Positions 33,061 through 48,586 are shown, counted from the first letter of the stretch. The stretch: DNA of 64,000 nt from Archilochus colubris (GCA_023079485.1 CM041115.1:23180863-23244862); one strand, 5' to 3'. Made by a program: numbers and translations. The notes: generated by a model from the sequence alone, not told the origin.

Positions 33061-34314
33061 TTTGTCTCACGTCAATGCTTGGGAAGAATATGTACAAGTG
33101 TTCATAAACTTCTGCCCGAACTTAAAATGTTCACATGGTCTGGGACGGGCAAACTCAAGAGTTTGGTTTAACTGTTTTCAAAGCAAGACACATGATCAAG
33201 GTCGATTTTACATTAAAATTAGAGACCTGCTATGTAGCCAGGCACTGTCCCACAGACTTGCTTGCAGCATGGCTGTTCATACTTCCTACCAAGAAATCAA
33301 GGTCACAGAAAAGGCTGATTTCCATTTGCTGGCATTTTAGGTCACCAGGAATTTCTAAATACTAAACCTGCAACCAGTAATATTTACTGAGCTGTCAGCT
33401 CTTGATTTCCCAATAATTTTTGCTTCATGCTTTGCAAAAAAAAAAAATCTACGTATGCTTAGAATGGTTTGCATCCTTCAGAGCATGAAAGACACCGTGC
33501 CGCAAACAGAATACCTTCTCCTGTTCCATGGAACAGTTCTTCTCTCAATGAATTCCTGTTTATGGACACAAAATACACTGGTAAAGTCTAAGTGCACTTC
33601 AGACAAGAACTGGAAAGTAATGTTCAAACTTGAACAGGACTAACAAATAGCTGGTGCAAACAGCCCAGTACGCAACCAACCATCCGTGGGCATGATTCTA
33701 CATGACTCATTCTACTACACATAGCAGGATATTTGCTTGAATTAAGGGCATGTTTTGCTTTATGAAACGGTCAGCTTTAAAGATTATTTAAAGGCTATTA
33801 TTAGAGTTATCTTCTGCATTTTCTTTTGGCTGCAGAAGATTCTGTACATTCATAAGCCAAAGTATTTAAGAGTACCTCTTGTTTTCAGATGCCAAATATA
33901 ACATCAATTTAAAACTAGAAAGAGACACAATTTTTATTCCACACAACCTTATTTTTTTTAAAGTCAAGTATGTATAGAGAAACAGGCTTTATCTAAATCA
34001 AAAAGCTATTGGATACCTAGTAGCTAAGGGTAATACTATGTCCTTTCTTTCTAATGAGCTCCCTGAAAAAAAGAACTTCCTTTAATTCTTAAGATGAATG
34101 ACTGAGCTCCTTGAAGCTGCAGGTCCTACCATGACTACTGCAGTTTTGGTGTCTTCCAATCTAAAACATAGGGTACTGCTGTTCTACAGGCATGTATATT
34201 TTTGTTCTTCACTGTTAGGCAGAACTGAAAACCACGGTAACCTTGATTAAGCCAAATGATTGCATAACTCCTTCCATGTAGTCACATACATGGGGAAGTT
34301 TTTCAAAGGAATCA

Positions 34315-34356
34315 ATAAAAAAATAAAAAAAATAAAAATAATAATAATAAAAAAGA
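34315..34356. repeat. A-rich AATAAAA / AAT repeat
   Basis: A-rich stretch with four AAT units inside KCNN2 intron 2. A simple repeat with no other support. Confidence 0.85.
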
Positions 34357-35843
34357 ATTATAACTTCATTTCTTTAAGATTGTCCTTTTTTCTGATCTGT
34401 AATACACTCCTAACAAAATGAAAATTTGCAACTATTTAGATGAAAAAAACCCAACCAAATCTTAGAGTTGCTACTTAGTATAGTTGCTATGTAGTATAAG
34501 CAACCTGCAAATATATGGTTATTTTGCATAGAATTTTTCATTTAAAGTTTGTGGAAAATATATAAAGTTAATCATATGTTTCCAGAGATTTTTTTTTCTG
34601 CTTTGCTCTTCGTGCCTCAACACCATGTGTGGGAAGACACACCAGAGAAGAAGGTTCCCACTTTGCAGGAGTTGCACTTACTTATTTTTACACAGGCAAA
34701 ACTTATTTATACATCAGTACTTCAGCAGGTTATACAGACGCTCTTTCACCAGAACACTAGTTTATTGAGTACAGTATCATTAAAAAGGTTTCAATAACTT
34801 TGATGTTCATGCAGAGAAACTGGGTTCTGAGCCAGGTATAGAAGTTCTGCATGTGCAAGGACTGCACAACAGGATCCAATTTGTTGAAGAGTCTTCAGTA
34901 ACACAATACTTCTCCTAGCATTAGCCTAAGTAGGAGACTGTGCTACCATTTCACATTGAAACTACAGCATTCATTTGCACAGAAGCAGGCCACTACATCT
35001 ACTTTTTTTATTATTATTATTTATTTTGTTTTTTAATGATTGGTACCAGTGGAAGTTGTCTTTGCCCTTGAAAGCTGTCATTTCAGCTTGTAGCTCAAGG
35101 TATCTCTAACTGAAAAAGCAAAATCATCACTATATTTATGAGTAAGGTATTTTTCCTTTCAAAACTTTGAAATCTATGTTGTATGCTATGCATGTATGTT
35201 GCATGTTCAGTTGAGCTGAAATGTCAAGTTTTAATTTCTTGGCCAAAAAGATAACAACTGAAATTAGAATTAAGTCCCTCAGACAGAACCTGTAAGACTT
35301 ATTTTACAGCTTTGATCATTATATTCCTCCTATGTCTAGCCCTTCTTTTCCTGACAGTTCTCCTCTGTCACATTCCAAGTGACTGCGAGACATTAAATAA
35401 AACACATTGAACGTAAGTCTTCCCCTTCCTCTTAAATCCTCACAGAGGACACTCATATCTGAGACAGCGCAGAGAAGACCGGATACCTTTGCACTGTGAA
35501 GACAACCTTGTCGCCAAAAGAAAACGCACAGCATGGAATTTTGTCATTGGGAAATACGACTGCTGGTGAGCACCTGCTACAAGAGACGGCAGGCATGTCA
35601 CCGAGAAAGTGTTGGAACTTCAGGGCTAAGCGATCCTGCAGCATAACAACCGGCAACAGCCCCTGTCAGACAGAGCCACCTCGCACGTACATGCCTGCCG
35701 AGTTTCCCTCCGGGGCTGAGGTCCATTCACCAACTTCGGCAGGTGTGCAGAGATCGCTTTTGCTGTCTGAACCAGGGGGAATCGCCACTGCGCCCTTAGA
35801 CAAATCGCTTCGCACCCCCAGCCATGCCAGCAGCGCTCCCTCA

Positions 35844-37417
<1,574 letters not shown>

Positions 37418-38130
37418 CACGTCACCTGAGGGGGGACGAGGAGCCGCGGCGTGAGGCGGAGGGGACGGCCCAGGATCCCCCCCCATGCCCCGCCCCGCTC
37501 GGGGATCCCGCCTCCCGCCGGCGCCGCGCCCGCAGGTAAGGGCTGCCCTTGCCCCCCACACTCGATCCAGCCCCGCCCGCTGTGGGGAGCCGCGCGCCGC
37601 GGAAAACCGGGGGTTCCCGGGGGCGGGGAGTGCATTCGCCCGGGATCGTCCCCACCCGGAAGGGACCTCCGCTGAGTAGCTCCGCGGCTCCCCCACTGCC
37701 TCTTACATCTGCGCCGTCTCCGGAACATGGGTGCCGCGCCGCGCTCCGAGGCTGTCCGAAGGCGTCTCCCTCCCGCCGCCCTGCAAAATACAGCGATCGC
37801 TCTCGCTTCCCTCCCCCGCCTCGGAGGGCCCGTGCCGCGGCCTCCATCCGTGCCTGCCCCGGGCGTCCGGAGGGAACGGGGAGAGGCCGCGGTCCCCTCG
37901 GGCTGCCTTGAGGACGGGCTAAGGGGAGTCCTCCCAGGCACAAATCCAGCTCCCCTGTGTCGGCTTCTCCTTCCTTTTGCTGGAGAAGGTAGAACCGGCT
38001 GCCAGGATGCGGGTGGTTTAGGGGCGAGACCCGCTCTGGCCGGTCGGCTGGGGCTTTACCGTGAAGGGAGTCGGTGTCACCGAGCAGCTGTCCCCCTTCG
38101 GGTCCAGTTTCGTGCAGTGCCAGTGCGGTC
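37418..38130 (-). promoter_or_regulatory. KCNN2 upstream CpG island / probable promoter and 5' UTR
   Basis: GC- and CpG-rich sequence continuous with exon 1, very different from the AT-rich flank beyond about 38.15 kb. No clear TATA box is placed before the start codon, as is usual for CpG-island promoters. A CRE half-site-like TGACGTG lies immediately 5' of the ATG on the minus strand. Several long open frames run through the island on both strands, but they are the expected effect of GC-rich sequence lacking stop codons and show no recognisable protein. The transcription start cannot be placed from sequence alone. Confidence 0.7.
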
Positions 38131-41100
38131 CCTAACTTGGCTGCCTGCTACCATTTTGCCTCTTCTCCCCCAGCACTCACTGAGTAAGTCACTTCGGCAG
38201 GTCTCTTTGGCAGAATATTGTCTGCACCAGGTAAAGTATCTCCTGCATTTATTTAAGGGAAGATTTTAAGGGAAGATCCACGCACACTGTAAGTCGTTCA
38301 CCTTGATAGAGCTGTGCTATTCGTCTTACCTAAGTGAGATTATGAAGAGGGGTTTCTTTTTTTTTTTTTTTCCTCTTAAGGCATCACTGACATTGAAGCA
38401 TGAAAAATCAAAAAATCAACTGCAAAATTTGATTATATGGAAAGTTTCCTTGTTTCTTTTAACTTCTCAGTGATGTTAAAGACAACATTCACTAGGCCTT
38501 TCTAGTATAAAAGCCAATGTTCTTATAACTTCTGTGTCTCAATTGACATTGTTTCCTTTGAAATGCTATGCCCTTTAATGGCTTGCATTTTAGAAATACG
38601 AGTGAGGTACAGTAATTAACAAAGTTTTAAAATATGTTATATATTTCTAATTATGCTTAAAGGTTTTAAATAAATTCTCACTAATGTAGCAGAGACTGTC
38701 ATTGTACAAAATAGATGGATTTCAAGAGTAACCAAAGAATTCGAGTATCTTTACACAGCATATTTTGGAAAATGCACCCACAAATAGGAGTATAGGTGAT
38801 ATGCAGCTTCATAATGTCTTGTGATAACTCACAATTTGTTAAACAGCCAACTTTTAAATAAAAATCCATACACGCCTTCTTGCACTTTCCAAAAATATCA
38901 CTTTGTGTTTTTAAAATACACTAGATGTATTTAGATGCTCTCAGTTGCACTCAGTTCATCTGAGCACCAAAGACCTTGAAAAAAGAATTTTTATTTTTAA
39001 GAATGAAAGGACTATTTAGCATAGGTTCATATCTTCAATTGTTTGTTTGAAAAAACATGGGGCTGTAATTCTACCTCACTGATCCTATCCTGCTGGTGTT
39101 TCCAAGCACTCGTGAATCTTGTGGATCTTAGAAAATTAAAATCTTAGGGAACCTGTGCTTTTATCAGTCAGTCAATAAAAGTGCTGCATAAGCCTGCTGT
39201 CAAAATGCTTGCTTTGTGAACTGGTTATCAGATTTAGATAGGCCTAATCTTTCCTTTTCTCTTCATGCTGTGTTCTTTATGTTTGCTTTGAGATGTGTTC
39301 TTCAACAACAAACAAAAGGTAAAGTCCTTAAGAGCCCATTTACTATGAAAGGCTTTTTAAGAAATCTTTGTAAATCTTTGTTTTTTATTTAGAAGTCACA
39401 AAGATTCTGCCCTGTAGTTTCATCTTCTCTGGTCATGCAAGGTTGTATTAGAATTGCGAACAAAAAAGTTGACCTTCTGAAAATCTTGGTAGACTGAAAT
39501 ACATGGTAGGTGTATTCTACACATTGAAATGTTTGCATCTATTTTTCTAATTAATAAATAAGTGTTACAAGTCCCGATTTTAGTACCTCTGCTGCTGCTA
39601 TCCTCTTTGTAGAAGTGGGAATGATGGTGCTGTGACTGGATTTTAGATATTTTGTCTACTTGTTTTATGATGTGAATAAATAAATTATTATTCCCATGTC
39701 TAACACAAGAGGTCATACTAATCACACAACATGTTATAAAACTAATCAGCTTAGGTTTAATTTCAGTTCCATTGTGTGCAACCTGGGATATCTCATCACA
39801 CTTTCAAGGTGTAAAATAAGAATGGTTGAGAATTTGTATTTTCACAACTAAAGAAGTAAACCTCTAGAACGTTAATTAACGAACTAGAATAGAAAGATGC
39901 TATCCAATTTACTTTATTGCCTTTAAAAATAAATTTGAAGTTCATTTCAAGTATATTTGCTTTCAGAAATAAAATCTGTTCTCTATGTGAACTGAGTTGT
40001 TGTACTCTTTTTTATCACAAATAAATTAGCATCTCAGAACTGCTAAATCATTCTAAAGTGGTAAAAGTGGACCTCTGTTTAACAACAATATCTGTTTGGG
40101 ATTGGGGGATTTGGTTTTTTTCCTTCCTTTTCGTTATATACAGGATGGAACAGCTCTTACTGATTATCACAGGTCCTGCTGCTGCTTTGGCAAAGAGTCT
40201 GATTTTATTTGTGTGTATATGTACACTGATATTTGCCCATAGCTTTGTATTAAATGAAGAGACAATTACTGCAGGTCTCATTTGATAATGATGATTATTG
40301 GAGATGTTGGGAAAATGTATTTTTTTCCTAAACCTACTAATTGCAGGAACAGGATAAATATTCTTGAGCAAAACTGTACTAACAGTTGGATAGGAAACTC
40401 AACAGACACAGGAAAGAATGTTTTCTGAGAGGAAGAAGACACATGTGAAATAGTGGAATTGATAGCTAATAGATAATAATTTGGAAAGCTCACAGAACAT
40501 CCAAAAGAAATGCAACACCTACAGTCTACAGTAAAAGGTACTGTGGAGCTATTTGGCCATTATCCTGTTACCTCTACTCATACCAGTCTCCTGTTAAAAT
40601 CACTGAGAATTCTACAGTCATATAAATGTCACAAAGTATACAAAGGTAGTAACAAAAAGGTAATGATGGGAATGAAAAAAAAGAAAAAGACTATGAAATT
40701 CCATTCTGCAACAGTAGATTGAACTCAAAGCTTAATCTTCCAAAGACCTAAGGGTTTCTAGAACATACTAAATGAAACAGCCTTGTCCGGTTGGAAAAAA
40801 AGCAAAACCTCAAAAAAACCAGGTACAAAGCTCAGTGTATAATAAAAACAGAGGCCACACTGGCAGCAATGGGGTAATCGTAAGATATTTGAGAGGTATC
40901 AACACAGCAATAGAAATGCTGTGTGAAACTACACAAAATAACTGCAGTAGAGCTGCCAAGACAGTGGCATAGAAACTAACCGTATGAGCCACATGTGCAA
41001 ATTGCCTTTTGCACACCATCTGGCAGGGGTTTTACCCACCAGATGTCTTATAACATTCACCCCAGAAACTTCTGATGTCATATAATTATATGACCTAACT

Positions 41101-44100
41101 GGAATCCCACCCCTGCTGGATCTGTGCTTCTTTCAAAGCAGCACATAATTTGTGCTTTCAAAGAAGCATATAAAGAAGAATTTGATAATATTCAGCTGTA
41201 GCTGGGGAGGGTGAAGAAATAGCAAATAATGATTCCGCGCAGATAGGAGAGCAATGTATTAGAAGGAAGCATGCTTTATTGTTTCTAGTCTGATTTTATA
41301 CTGTTTAACTAATCTGCATTTGCTTCTGCTTCCCCAGCATATCACCTGCCAAAAAACACAGATTCTCTCCAGTTCAAAACCTTCATCTGTGACCTGCAAC
41401 ATGTAGGATACAAAAGATGAGGACTCTGGATTTCCACTCTAAAATAGTAAACAAAATCTTCAAAAGGGGTGGCGTGTCTTAATCATGAGGGTGCAGCTCA
41501 AGTAGTACCTGGAATTGCTGCACTTCTCCAGTCACGGGTCTTTCTCAAGGGGTGGAGGTTTTTTCAAATTTTTTGCTAATGACAATTTTTATTACTATTA
41601 AACATGTTAAAAATATTGGATGGAGTCCACAGAACACATGGGAAAACTATTTCTTCCCTTAATTCACTTTTTTGTCCTTTCTGGGTATTTATAGCACTTT
41701 GAGATTGCACAAACCTTATTACTTTCTTTCTTGACACTACATTTTTTTCACTGTCAAGGGATATTGCCACATACAAGGAATTCCTTAGCTAGCTAATTGC
41801 ATCAACATTAATTCTGGTTTGCCCAGCCAATACAGGTGCTCAGCAGGTAACTATTTATGTGAGTACCTTTTATAGTATTCACAAATCAATGCATTTTTGT
41901 AACAGAACTTCAACCCAGTACAATTGCTAAAATGATAAAATCATGAAGTATTTGTACAATTGCTAAAATGATAAAATCATGCAGTATTTGTGTACTAGCC
42001 TATGCCAAAGCACGGGGACTTTGGGTGTGTGTAGGGTTATCATGCATGAGAGCTTTTTACTTTGTGTAATTTAGTATTTGAAGAATTTTGACCGTTGAAT
42101 CCACTGAGACAGTGCTAACATCTAAATGTAGGATCATACTGTGCACAGTTGGTAGCGCACCAGCTGAAGATGTTAGCAGTGCTTTTTCTTTCCATAAAAT
42201 AAGCACTTGTTTGTGATTCATGTAGCAATTGATTCTAAATAATTAAATTTCATTTGCCCGTATTTGAAAAGTAAATATTTTTTTCCATTGATACTTTACC
42301 ATCAGTGCAGCCATTGTGCCAGCAAAACATAGTTACTATAGATTTGCATTGGTATTGTGTCTGGTGAATTTGTTCTAGGTTACCTAATAATGCCTTATTA
42401 TGCTAGAAAATCTCAGAAATGGGCTGTGCTTTTATCAAGTGATAATATGTGGTGTGTGTGATTGCTTTCAAATCCTAACTGCATTATAGGTTCTTCCATG
42501 CAGTAGCCCTTCCAGTTCAAAACATGTATGAAATGTAAGTTTGCTGGTTTGGTTGTGTTTACTGAGGCCTTTTTCATTTGTTTCTGCAGTCCTGATATGC
42601 TGAAAGACTCAACAGCTGATTGAGCACACTCAGTTCTCATGTCTCTGTTACTGTCAGCATCAGATCTAAAGTCTTTTAGATACATTCATAAGACAACACA
42701 CAAATGCCAGTGAAAGTTGTGGTCCTGTTTGCAAAAATCACATCTAACACGCCTGGAAAATTTATGCACACGCAGACCAAAGCAAGTCCTTGGTAGCAGG
42801 GAAAAGCCAATGTCCAGTTTTATGTTATCTGCAGTCCCGCTTTCTACTCAATGTACACTCAACCGCAACTGTGTGATTGTTTCTCAAATTTAAGAGATGG
42901 CTGACTCGAGAAGGAAGTTCAGGACAGAGAGTGAGGCAGCCACTGAGGGAAGAGCATTTCACTCCTTTTTTCCTAGCTCAGTCTGTCTGCAGCACCTTTT
43001 TTTTCTCCACTCCCCTCCTCTTCACATTACCCCTCCTTCTCTCCCTTCCTTACTGCAGACATTACAGGATACTTACTCTTACAGTACCTGACAGCACCTC
43101 TGGATCAGGTTGTGGAAGAAAGAGTTCTGTGACAGCTTTTGTCAGAGTAGGGGGTTACTCAGTCAATCAGCGTTTCAGGCTGGCTCTGGCATGGTAGGTT
43201 CAGTGGCTGAGCAACCATTTGAAGTAATAGATATTACAGAGTGCTGGGAAGCTTTAGAAAATTTTAGTGTCTGAAGCATAATTCTTCTCACTTCTGTACT
43301 TTATCCCTTACATTTCCAAACTAAACCAAAAAATTAACTGGTTTTGAAAAAGGACAGGGCAGTTTTAATTATTAAAACTATGTTTAAGGAGAAAGGGTTC
43401 AAGACTTTTCACATAGCCCATAAAATCTTACCCCATTCAGAAAACATTTCTATAGAATTAAACTTACTTCATGCCAGCTGGCTGAAAGCCATCTCTGCAA
43501 CCCAAAATATCAGATTAGTAGCTCTTGTATAAGCAAAGTTACATTTAAAAATACATATAACACTCTATGCTACTTTAAAAAGTTAGGGTTGTGAGACTGT
43601 TTCTCAAAGGTAAAACTATAATATTTTGTTTTATTTGTTCCTACAGCTTCACATGTTCAATATACATTCTACTCTGCTTACATGTAAAATATGTGGATAG
43701 TATGGTGTCTTCACTACTGACCAGCAATTTAGATTCATGATATTTTTGGAAGTTCAAAACTAGGTCTGAAGTGGAAAAGATTTAAAGCTTTAATTATGAA
43801 ATCTGCTGTCACAGAAGCTTATCCTCTGGAGGAGAAAGCATGGTAGGAATCTATTTTGCCCTTTGCAGCAGAACTGACAAAGCACATAGGTAACAGATCT
43901 TCCTGTACTTGTCTCATGAAACAAATGCAAATGTCAGTGTTGAAAGCAACAAGTAACAAATTGTCGCATACCAATTGGTGATTCAAATTCTTAGTAAGGA
44001 CGGAATTCCAATATTCAGCTATCTATATTCTCTGATGGGTGGAGATACAACATGCACCTGCGGCTCCCACGCAACTCATCCTCAGGCACCTGATCCCCTC

Positions 44101-45862
44101 TGCAGAGCTCGAGCACGTGGATTGAAGAGGTTAGCAAACAAGTGTGCAGAGCTTGAGCTAGTCAGAAGTATGACTGGGATTTAGCCTCAAGGCCAGCACA
44201 TCCAATGACTCTGCAATTCAGGAGAACACTCTTCTGATGGGGTAGGAGCCTAAGCATTTCCTTTTAAACACTATCAGTTATTGTAGTGTCCTCTTAAATG
44301 TGAACTAGATACGTCTGAGTGTCGTCTCCATGTAACACACTGGGGAAAAGTGATTCTCCTTTCTGGCAGCCTGTATGGACTCACACATACTCCACCTCAG
44401 CAGGTCCTAAAAATCAAGTGGTATCACAACTTGAAGAAGGAACAACCAGGCCCTCCCTTACAGTTGTCTACTTACGAAATGTGAGATGATTCATTGGGTC
44501 AGACAGAATCAAAGTACACAAGACGCAGATCTCGCCAAAACTCAGTCACTCTATTTGGAGTAGGAACTGGAATATCCATGCTAGGAGATGAAGAGAGATC
44601 GTTTCACAGACCTCCATCCAAGAACAGTGTGCAAGTACTGTCTGAACCCCTGCAACATCTGCTGTTTCTCCTCTTCAGAGGAGACACAAGAGCTGGTCAG
44701 CCAGCTACAGACTTTCTCATATTCAGGCTTCTGTGGCTGCTTCAGCACACTAACAGCATTTGAATGCTCAAGAGATCATGCACCCCTTTAAACCATAGAT
44801 CTTAAAGTTAGTTTCAGAATTGGCCTGTACTCTTGAGGCTCAAATGGCATTTGCTAGAAATTTCTAACAATCTGTAAGTTTTTATTCTGAAGTTCCAGAA
44901 TTGCTTAATCTTAGCAATACCCCAGGCTGTTGTCACTGTTAGTCTTGCATGTAAAATTCAGCATTTCATCTCCTTGTAAGTATCTGGGAAAAGGAAGATT
45001 CACTTCATCATATGAATTTGTTATTCAGTTAACATGCACTTTTCAGTTTGGATCAGTTTTTTGTCCTGCTGCTCTTCCCCTGCACATGCTACATAACTGA
45101 CAGGACTGGCATTCCAGGAGGTGAAGCTGCAATATGACTGATAGTTTAAAGTGATTTTAAGTGTCTGCATGTGCTCTTTACTTACTTGTGAGGGCCATTT
45201 TAGCAATTGGCAATTTGTTTTGGCAATTTAGTTTTCAACTTTACCAAGCTTTTTTTGTGATTTATTCTTTATGATAATGTTTGTACAACAGGAAAAGGAA
45301 GGAAGATATACTAGACATAAAATAGCAACAATTTTGTTTGTAGCTTGAAATATGACATTAATGAAAAAAAAAAGGGCCACATGATAAATGAGTGTGTTTA
45401 TTCATATAAACTGCACAGACTAATTTTACTCTCAGAAAATTCCTCTTTAAACCCTTGAAGGAATCTTATCAAGTCAGTATTCAGTGCTAGCTAAAAGGAG
45501 ATGTCCCTCTAAAATGCTATCTTCTAGACCTAGTGGCCCTTTTTACAGAACTTAGGAGTTTGGTTCTATTTTGTTTTATTTTTTTAACAGCTGTGAACAT
45601 GGGCAAGATATCTAATTTACTACTAAATTCTATGACTTTGCAGAAAGTACACTTCTAGTTGAATTTGCCTTCTAAATTAATCAGTGTTACCATGGAATAA
45701 TAAGCAGAATCAACGAAGTATGTAAGATTGCAGAACTATGTGCTGTGGGTAGCTATGATGAAGAATAAAAATAGCATACTCCTAAGTACATTTGCGGTGG
45801 ATGTTAGGATGAACTTTCACTTTTTCACACATCTGTTTGAAACTGCATGTCCTCCAAAACTG
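38131..45862. other. AT-rich 5' flank of KCNN2, no gene recognised
   Basis: From the edge of the CpG island to the first upstream CR1, I see AT-rich sequence, A/T runs (such as a long T run at 38,350-38,371) and the 36-bp duplication at 41.9 kb. Open frames are short and none resembles a known protein. It may be intergenic or an upstream KCNN2 intron if untranslated exons lie further right. Confidence 0.6.
41919..41990. repeat. Tandem duplication of a 36-bp unit
   Basis: Two adjacent copies (41919-41954 and 41955-41990) of a unit beginning TACAATTGCTAAAATGATAA and ending AAATCATGAAGTATTTG, or GCAGTATTTG in the second copy. They differ at a single base. The high identity suggests recent duplication. 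Confidence 0.93.
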
Positions 45863-46755
45863 GATCACGGAATCATGGAGTCACAGAATTGTCATGGTTG
45901 GAAAAGACCTCTGAGATTACCACTTACAAACATCAAAAAAACCCCAAACAAATCAACACCAAAAAGTCAAACTACCATACCATGCACACTAGAGCATGTC
46001 CTGAAAAGCCACATCTACCTGGTTTTTAAATACCTCCAGGGGTGGTGATTCCACCACCTCTCTGGGCAGCCTCTTCCCAATGCCTAACTACTCTTCCAGT
46101 AAAGAAACTCTTCTCTAAACCATTCCTGGCACAACTTCAGGTAACTTCCTCCAGTCCTATCATTATTTACTTGAGAGAAGAGGCCAGCACCGACCTCACT
46201 ACAACCTCCTTTCAGGTAGTTATAAACAGCAATAATGTCTCCTTTCAGCCTCCTCCTTTCCATACTGGACATTTCTAGTTCCCTCAGGCTTCCCTCACAG
46301 GACTAGTTCTCCAGACCCTTCACCAGCTTGGTTGCCCTTCTCTGAACACACTTCAGCAGCTCAACATCGTTCTTGTAGCCGGGGTCCCAGAACTGAACAC
46401 AGCACTCAAAATGTAGTCTCACCACACAAATACTGATTACAGGGGTATGGCCACAGCCCTTCTCCTGCTGGCCACACTGCTCCTGATACAAGTGAGGGTG
46501 CTGATGGCTTTTTTGGCCACCTGGGCACACTGCTTTCTCATATTTAGCCTCCAGGTCCTTTTCTTTCTGTCAGCTTTCCAGCCAGTCTTTTTCAAGCCTG
46601 TAGCATTGCCTAGGGTTTTTGTGGCTGAAATGCAGGACCCAGCACTTGGCACTAAACCTGGTGCAATTAGTCGCAGCTCATCTATTTAACCTCTCTGCAG
46701 ATCTCTCTGCAGAGCCTTCCTACCCTCTAGCAGATCAACACTCACACCCATCTGA
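45863..46755 (-). mobile_element. CR1 LINE copy (3' part), first of a tandem pair
   Basis: Minus-orientation CR1. On the plus strand it begins with the characteristic 3' end (ATCACGGAATCATGGAGTCA, then GGTTGGAAAAGACCTCTGAG). It continues through the conserved untranslated and RT-C-terminal regions (CCTCCAGGGGTGGTGATTCC, CTTCAGCAGCTCAACATCGT) to about 46.75 kb. Frames are broken (several short pieces), so it is inactive. It is directly followed by a second CR1 in the same orientation. Confidence 0.9.
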
Positions 46756-46785
46756 ATGGTAGAATGGGATCTTTTTTCCCACTGT

Positions 46786-47960
46786 CAGTTCATAGAATCA
46801 TAAAACCACAGAATCTGCTCATCAAGTCTAACTCGTGTCCCTGTGCAGGGTGCCCCAAGACACACACCAGGTGCCTGAGACTTGAACATTCTTGAACAAA
46901 CACTTCTTGAACTCAGGCTGGCTTGGTGCCATAACAGCTTCCACAGGGAGCCTGTTCCTGTGCTCAACCACCCTCTGGGTGAAAAACTTTTTCCTAATAT
47001 CTAACCTAAACTTCCCCCAGCACATCTTCCTACCATTCTCTTGGGTCCTCTTGTTGGTCACAGAGAGAAGAGGTCAGTGCCTGCTCCTCCTCCTTCCCCA
47101 GTGAGGAAGCAGTGAGCTGCAATGTGTCCCCTCAAGCTCCCTTCTCCAGGCTGAACAGACCAAGTGCCTTTAGCTGCTCCATATACAGCTTTCCCTCTTT
47201 ATTATATTCATAAATGACCTTCACTTATCTCGTATCCCTTCTCAGGACACTCTAGTACCTCTATATCCCTTCTGTACTGAGGCACCCAAAACTGCACATA
47301 GTAGTCAAGATGGGGCTGCACTAATGCAGAGTAAAGTGGGGCAATCACCTCCCACAACCAGCCAGCAATGCTGGGCTTGATGCACCCCAGGAATTGGCTG
47401 GCCCTTCTGGCTGCCAGGGCACACTGTTGGCTCATGTTCAAATTGCTTTCCACCAGAATCCCTTTCCGCAGGGCTGCTCTCCAGTGTGTATGAATATTCA
47501 GGGTTACTGTGTCCCAGGTGTAAGATCTGGCACTTCTCCTTGTTAAACTTCATACAAATGGCAATTGTCCAGCAATATAATCTGTCTAGATCTCTCTGTA
47601 GGGCCTCTCTGCCCTCAGGAGTGTCAACTGCTGCCTCTAATTTGGTGTCATCTGCAAACTTAATCAGTAAGCCTTCAAGTCCTGCATCTAAGTAATTTAT
47701 GAATATATTAAAGAGATCTGTCCCTAAAATGGATCCCCATGGAACCCCACTGGTGACCGGTCACCAGCCTGATGTGGTCCCATTTACTATGACCCTTTGA
47801 GCTCAATCCATCAGCCAGCTGGTTGCCCATCACAGTATGTGCTTGTCCAGCTGGATTCTGGACATTTTATTTAGATGTGAGAGACACTATCAAGTGCCTT
47901 TTTGAAAGGCAGAAAGATTACATGGCTTGCCTGGGTCAACTAGGTGGGTTAGAGCATTTT
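46786..47960 (-). mobile_element. CR1 LINE copy (3' part with RT active-site region)
   Basis: Minus-orientation CR1 starting at CATAGAATCATAAAACCACA on the plus strand. It carries FRLDIRKKFF, RLPVEAV and [15 protein letters not shown] in separate frames, and an intact FADDTKLE at about 47,640-47,665. The 5' end is lost inside the RT domain near the region coding for the FDTVPH-type block. It is frame-broken and inactive, and its subfamily differs from the neighbour on the left and from the copy at 57-60 kb. Confidence 0.9.
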
Positions 47961-48546
47961 CCACAAAAAACCCCAACGCAGTGCCTTTTCTCAAGATGCT
48001 GTATGATGGAAGTAAATAATATGAAATTTTCTTGCTAAAAATAAGTCAGTAAAGCCCATCTCTGCTTTCTCAAATAATTAGCTGTTATTGAGTGATCTGA
48101 GTTCACACTCTTTTTGTGCTCTGTTCTGTGTGTGAGGGAATCAGAACAAGTTTTTTTATTTCTCCTTCTTTTTATTTTCTCCTTCTGGGCTGTTAATTTA
48201 CTTTTAAACAAAAAAGTCACAGAATGTGGTCATAGCTCTGAAGACTGGCAGTTAAGACTTGAAGATGAACACTGTCATTTCTGCCCCTGCATCAATGAAT
48301 CTATCCAATAAAAAAAAAATTCCAAAGGCTGACACAAGAATGTCTCTGCTCAGAACACCTTGTGCCGTTCTGTGGGTCTGGATCCCGTAGACAAAGCCAG
48401 TAGGTGACTGAAAGTTTGCAGTCTCCTGTGTGACTTATGCTAACAATAGAATTACTGGATAAGGGAGAGAATAATACTACCTACTATAAAAACACATGTT
48501 CATCAGCTTTCCTTTTGCTAAACCACTTCATTTCTGGTTTCTTTAT

Positions 48547-48586
48547 TCGGTTGGTTTTGTTTGGTTGGTTGGTTGGTTTGTTTTGT
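48547..48586. repeat. GGTTGGTT / GTTTG simple repeat
   Basis: Short G/T tract (GGTTGGTTTTGTTTGGTTGG and continuation) in the 5' flank of KCNN2. Same composition as the tract at 32.2 kb, but much shorter. Confidence 0.85.

Noticed and set aside
37727..38269. 180-codon plus-strand frame in the CpG island
   Set aside because: It is GC-rich, so stops are rare. No domain or familiar protein segment was recognised, and it overlaps the promoter of KCNN2.
44494..44763. Open frame beginning like a retroviral Gag (MGQTESK)
   Set aside because: The first codon is TTG, not ATG, and the downstream residues do not continue as a matrix protein. No other retroviral genes or LTR pair are nearby.
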